Assembly (NCBI GenBank): GCA_001515955.1
Contig: LOES01000196.1
Coordinates: forward strand, 1 to 6,582
DNA: 6,582 bases
Direction of reading: 5' to 3'
Source: Clostridia bacterium BRH_c25
GTDB lineage: Bacteria > Bacillota_A > Clostridia > Lutisporales > Lutisporaceae
Shown here: positions 5,520 to 6,582 of the stretch, piece after piece
Position numbering within the stretch: position 1 is the first letter of the stretch
How the letters are laid out: every line of letters starts with the position of its first letter
The notes under the pieces: generated by a model
What the model was told of the DNA's origin: nothing
Databases searched by the model: none
The model's input: only the letters and a program-made list of their open reading frames with translations
Program-made: the position numbers and the translations under genes

Positions 5520-6054
5520 GGAAGAGATGTTAAGCTACCTGCCGCCCCATTGGAGAAAATCCAAAGTGTTTGAGGAAATAATGGGAGCAGAGGGCACTGA
5601 GTTTGACAATATCCTTGCAGATGTTGGAGATATTCAGGCTCAGCTGGATATTGACAAGGCAACCTGGGGCTTGGCGGTATATGAAAAGGAGCTGGGGCTG
5701 CAAACCGATGTCAGTAAGCCGTTGTCCGACAGACGGGCAGTTATCAAAAGCAAGATGAGAGGTACCGGCAAAACAGATGCTGCATTAATAAAGGCTGCAG
5801 CGGATGCATATACAAACGGGGATGTTGAGGTAACTTTCCCTGATGGCGTTATACGCATCAGATTTGCAAATGTACTGGGAGCGCCACCAAATATGGGAGA
5901 TCTGACGAATACCATTGAAGAGCTTCGTCCTGCACACCTGCCCTTTGAGTTTGAATACCTCTATCTTATGTTATATCAGATACAGCAGCTTACGATCAAT
6001 GAAATACAAGATAAGTGCTTAACGGATTTTTCACCGTTTAAGCCGGTAATATAG
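5512..6054 (+). CDS. xkdU: XkdU-like DUF2313 (YmfQ family) baseplate wedge protein
   Basis: A 180-residue protein of the DUF2313 family, corresponding to P2 gpI and to part of T4 gp7, the wedge protein that links the baseplate ring to the tail fibre. Conserved features are LSYLPPHWRKSK (7-18), TWGLAVYEKELGLQT (51-65), RRAVIKSKMRGTGKTDAALI (74-93), GDVEVTF (103-109), LGAPPNMGDL (122-131), and EELRPAHLPFEFEYLY (136-151). The start is taken as TTG 5512, preceded by GGTGGTGA at 5501-5508 and overlapping the xkdT stop by 8 nt, as xkdT does with xkdS. An ATG at 5527 is the alternative, but the GGAAGAG before it is very close. The tail of the protein (about 155-180) is less typical and reads TINEIQDKCLTDFSPFKP. 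The product would act with XkdT in each wedge. Confidence 0.87.
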   Translation: MRKEEMLSYLPPHWRKSKVFEEIMGAEGTEFDNILADVGDIQAQLDIDKATWGLAVYEKELGLQTDVSKPLSDRRAVIKSKMRGTGKTDAALIKAAADAYTNGDVEVTFPDGVIRIRFANVLGAPPNMGDLTNTIEELRPAHLPFEFEYLYLMLYQIQQLTINEIQDKCLTDFSPFKPVI

Positions 6055-6065
6055 GAGGTGTAATA

Positions 6066-6582
6066 ATGGCTGATTATACGACAAACTTGAATTTACTGAA
6101 GAAGGACCCAGATGATGATGGTAATGACTATTTTAACATTGAGACGATGCTCAATGACAACTGGGACAAAATCGATGCCGGGGTGGCTGCAAAAGAAACG
6201 CCGGCAGGTGCGCAAGCCAAGGTGGATAACCTGGCAGGAGCAGGGAGAACGACACAGACTGTAAAGGGCAATGCCGATGCTATTAATGCATTGAATCAGA
6301 CAGTTACGGTGCATTCGGCAGAAGATGCGACAACAGCGGCAAAGGGGCATGTGCAGTTAGCAATCAATGCAGAAGTAACTACAGGAACCAATACGACAAA
6401 AGCTGTAACTCCATCTGGAGTAAAAGTTGAATTGGATAAGAAAATAAATCACAGCTTAGCTACTGCAGTGAATGACTTTTTGGTATCTTCAGGCGCCGGC
6501 GCATTTGTGAAGAAAACTCTTGCAGAAGTAAAGACAATATTGGGGTTGGGCTCTGCAGCGTATACAGCAAGTACAGCTTATG
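6066..6582 (+). CDS. Phage tail fibre protein, N-terminal part (3' partial)
   Basis: Open from ATG 6066 to the window end, 172 full codons, without a stop. AGGAGGTG at 6053-6060 overlaps the xkdU stop and gives a 7-nt spacer. The N-terminus, starting MADYTTNLNLLKKDPDDDG (about 1-19) and continuing NDYFNIETMLNDNWDKIDAG, is the baseplate-attachment module common in Firmicute phage fibres. It is followed by a Gly/Ala/Thr-rich helical stretch, then EDATTAAKGHVQLAINAEVT (about 88-107) with TNTTKAVTPSGVK (109-121). That pattern is typical of the A-T-T-x-x-K-G-x-V-Q-L fibre repeat. Near the end there is LAEVKTILGLGSAAYTAST, a repeat-type shaft motif. The receptor-binding tip and any chaperone lie beyond the window. 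It sits directly after the xkdU-like gene, where fibre genes (P2 H, PBSX xkdV) are expected. Confidence 0.87.
   Translation, partial: MADYTTNLNLLKKDPDDDGNDYFNIETMLNDNWDKIDAGVAAKETPAGAQAKVDNLAGAGRTTQTVKGNADAINALNQTVTVHSAEDATTAAKGHVQLAINAEVTTGTNTTKAVTPSGVKVELDKKINHSLATAVNDFLVSSGAGAFVKKTLAEVKTILGLGSAAYTASTAY

Noticed and set aside
6021..6038. AACGG...CCGTT mini hairpin near the end of xkdU
   Set aside because: Only a 5-bp stem with the T-run in the loop instead of after the stem; it lies within coding sequence and is not a terminator.

Overview
The window is a compact, one-strand (+) late operon for the tail tip and baseplate of a contractile (myovirus-type) phage tail of the Bacillus subtilis PBSX/skin 'xkd' kind. 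It could come from a prophage or from a headless tailocin; the capsid, lysis and sheath/tube genes that would decide this lie outside. Strong GGAGG-type ribosome sites, TTG starts, a moderate GC content and the PBSX-like protein families point to a low-to-moderate-GC Firmicute, most likely a Clostridia member. The species cannot be named from the sequence.

Layout: 1-388 holds the end of the XkdN-like tail assembly chaperone. It carries a well-formed -1 programmed frameshift signal: heptamer A AAA AAC at 215-221, an 8-nt spacer, and a perfect 10-bp hairpin at 230-260. The shift joins the short product to a 55-codon extension ending at 388. Positions 389-593 are a non-coding gap containing a 92-nt imperfect palindrome (435-526) that looks like a dispersed repeat or MITE. 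Positions 607-2169 encode a short (520 aa) tape-measure protein. Then come, nearly without gaps, a LysM hub adaptor (XkdP-like), the hub protein (XkdQ-like), a small DUF2577 protein (XkdR-like), a gp25-like wedge protein (XkdS-like, DUF2634), baseplate J (XkdT-like), a DUF2313 wedge protein (XkdU-like) and the N-terminal 172 codons of a tail fibre, which runs off the window at 6582.

How the parts work together: the two chaperone forms are expected to coat the tape measure and bring in tube subunits. The tape measure sets tube length. XkdP, XkdQ and XkdR build the central hub and tip, XkdS, XkdT and XkdU build the wedges, and the fibre attaches to the wedge and binds the host. The gene order XkdS-XkdT-XkdU-fibre matches W-J-I-H of phage P2.

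This is a recognisable module rather than a new system. The points most worth following up are the frameshift signal, which also places a Shine-Dalgarno sequence and an internal ATG inside the hairpin; the palindrome inserted between chaperone and tape measure; and the short tape measure with an AT-rich middle unlike its neighbours.
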